NCBI GenBank assembly: GCA_001939145.1
Contig: LSRX01001115.1
Span: 153,055 to 217,054 of the forward strand
DNA length: 64,000 bases
From: Symbiodinium microadriaticum
Taxonomy: Eukaryota; Sar; Dinophyceae; Suessiales; Symbiodiniaceae
Direction: 5' to 3'
The notes under the pieces were generated by a model. The model was given only the letters and a program-made list of their open reading frames with translations, did no database searches and was not told the DNA's origin. Below, piece by piece: positions 62,670 through 64,000 of this stretch; within the stretch, counting starts at the first letter, position 1, and each line of letters starts with the position of its first letter. Position numbers and translations under genes: made by a program.

Positions 62670-63460
62670 TCAAGAATCACGAGCAAGAAGAGCAGCTTCA
62701 CGATAAAGGGAATGTTCCTTTTCCTGCCGAGACTTGAGCTTGGCTCGTGCTCGACTCCTACTCAACGAAGCTGTCTTCTGACAGCGCACCAAGCAATTTG
62801 CAGGAGGACGCATGTTGCAGGACAGAAAACCCTGCTGGCTCAGGGGTTTGCAAACTGAATTCGCCACCACGCGCAAACTCCATGCTCAGAAAGAAACCTA
62901 GAAGCGCACAACCAGAATTTCAGCATCTTCTGCATCCCCTGCTTCCCGGTCCCGCGGCAGCATCGACAGCACTTGCAGCATGGACATGCCGTCCAGCAGC
63001 AAATCAGGATGTAGATAGCAAAGACGAGAAAAAACATGATCTCGGAAATCGGAACGGCTTGACATCTTGCAGTCTGGTCATGCTGTCAGATCGCCGAAAT
63101 CGGGTGCATCGGTCATCCATAGCACTGCGGCGTGAGAACAATGGGCTGTCTTGCAACTTCAAGGCGAGCCACAAGAGGAGTAGCAATTGCAATGAGCTTT
63201 CCAGGAAGCTCGGCTGCGAGGCTGTCTACGAGCTCCGCGTTGTTCTGTGCTTCCTCGGCGAAATTACTGTGACCCTCCCAATGACACTCTGAAGCAGAAC
63301 CTCGTCGCTCAGAAAGCCCCGGGGGAAAATGCTCCTGACCCTTTCCTTGTTCCGCGGGGCCGTCATGAGCTCCAGCAGGATGTTGCCGGCAGCTGCATCC
63401 TCGAGCTGCTCGCGTGCCTTCTCCCGATCCTTGGAAGCTACGTGCTCAGGTGCTTAGCCG
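62670..63460 (-). CDS. 3' part of a membrane protein: helical ectodomain, transmembrane helix, Cys-cluster, basic tail
   Basis: Reading right to left on the minus strand, about 63450-63295 gives ASKDREKAREQLEDAAAGN, then ILLELMTAPRNKERVRSIF and PRGFLSDEVLLQSVIG. From about 63293 a frame shifted by one base gives GHSNFAEEAQNNAELVDSLA, then AELPGKLIAIATPLVARLEV. The frame from about 63066 gives CQAVPISEIMFFLVFAIYIL, then ICCWTACPCCKCCRCCRG, a membrane helix followed by a Cys cluster likely to be palmitoylated. The last exon (62777-62670), after TGTCAG, reads KTASLSRSRARAKLKSRQEK, then EHSLYREAALLARDS and TGA, a basic cytosolic tail. One missing G in a GGG near 63290 would unite the first two segments. 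The order suggests a type I membrane protein. Family not recognised. Confidence 0.55.
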
Positions 63461-63682
63461 TAACAGGCGATGGGCAAACCTGCAGGGTCTATGCAATAGA
63501 CGTCCAAGAGTCATCCAACTCCAAGGAGTCTCGTATAGCACATGCCTCACAGAGGCGGTTTAGAGTTCGAGGCAACCAGAGATTCCTCTCTTCATGTCGG
63601 AACCGCGGTCTTGCGAGTGTGGAGCTCGAGCAGAAGCTGCTGATGCTCTCGATGGAGCAGAGTGAAAGTGTCACCACGTACC

Positions 63683-63861
63683 ATACTACACTTCTTCTTC
63701 TACTTCCACTACTTCTACTTCTAGTACTGCTACTACTTCTGCTACTTCTACTACTTCTACTTCTACTCGTACTAGTACTACTACTGCTGCTACTACTACT
63801 ACTACTACTACTACGACGACGACGACGACTACTACTACTACTACTCCTGCTGCTGCTGCTG

Positions 63862-63897
<36 letters not shown>

Positions 63898-63918
63898 CGA
63901 CTACTCGCTCCTCCTCCT
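63683..63918. repeat. (TAC/TTC)n and (CGA)n trinucleotide microsatellite
   Basis: TACTTCTACTTC-type repeats pass into (TAC)n with two (GAC/CGA)n inserts (63812-63828, 63876-63890) and a (TGC)n piece. Poly-Val/Ala and Glu/Val ORFs across it are artefacts. Confidence 0.95.
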
Positions 63919-64000
63919 GATGCCCCTGCTGCTGCTCATCAAGCAGGGGCAGAGGAAGGTGTGTCACTGGGGCAGTGCATGCGCGGAAAGTGGACAAGTG

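Overview
The window reads as nuclear DNA of a dinoflagellate, most likely a symbiodiniacean or close relative. This is inferred from several traits seen together. Interstitial telomere-type blocks (CCCTAAA/TTTAGGG) occur at five or six places. Many candidate introns have GC or GA instead of GT at the 5' side, with AG|G at the 3' side. Long CA, GA, TAC, GATA and TA microsatellites are abundant. Nearly every credible coding segment lies on the minus strand, as in unidirectional dinoflagellate gene arrays. The sequence contains one assembly gap (265 N). I recognised no rRNA, tRNA or CRISPR array.

Layout. 1-1.3 kb: GGTA microsatellite, then a purine-rich stretch, then a very AT-rich island. 1.9-3.2 kb: an intact single-exon, secreted-type 2-oxoglutarate/Fe(II) oxygenase of the isopenicillin-N-synthase superfamily. 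3.3-6 kb: small hypothetical coding segments. 6.3-10.5 kb: two nearly identical ~480-bp direct repeats bracketing a multi-exon gene for an Arg/Ser/Pro-rich protein with a possible ADP-ribosyltransferase-like part, plus a proline-rich ORF. 10.5-18 kb: degenerate repeats, a weak PPR-like segment and a large pentamer/TAC microsatellite field. 18.3-19.7 kb: a gene made of phase-1 mini-exons coding a Gln/Gly/Tyr-rich protein with a C-terminal membrane helix. 20-29.9 kb: scattered minus-strand exons of unrecognised genes. 30-35.3 kb: satellite and minisatellite arrays. 38.1-41.6 kb: a two-exon gene for the AP-5 adaptor subunit zeta. 44-46.7 kb: hypothetical ORFs and a GATA/GA repeat field. 47.1-48.0 kb: exons resembling the WD40 part of VPS41 (HOPS). 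49.5-52.3 kb: small minus-strand coding segments. 52.6 kb: a telomeric block framed by an inverted repeat. 53.7-54.9 kb: a Lys/Glu-rich coding region whose frame changes near G5 runs. 55.3-55.75 kb: TA microsatellite with the gap. 56-63.5 kb: exons of membrane proteins on the minus strand and one plus-strand exon. 63.7-63.9 kb: TAC/CGA microsatellite.

Two of the recognised proteins, AP-5 zeta and VPS41, belong to late-endosome/lysosome trafficking. That may be coincidence, because dinoflagellate neighbours are usually not functionally grouped. Most entries are single exons inferred from reading frame plus splice signals. They carry modest confidence and cannot be assembled into complete genes without transcript data.
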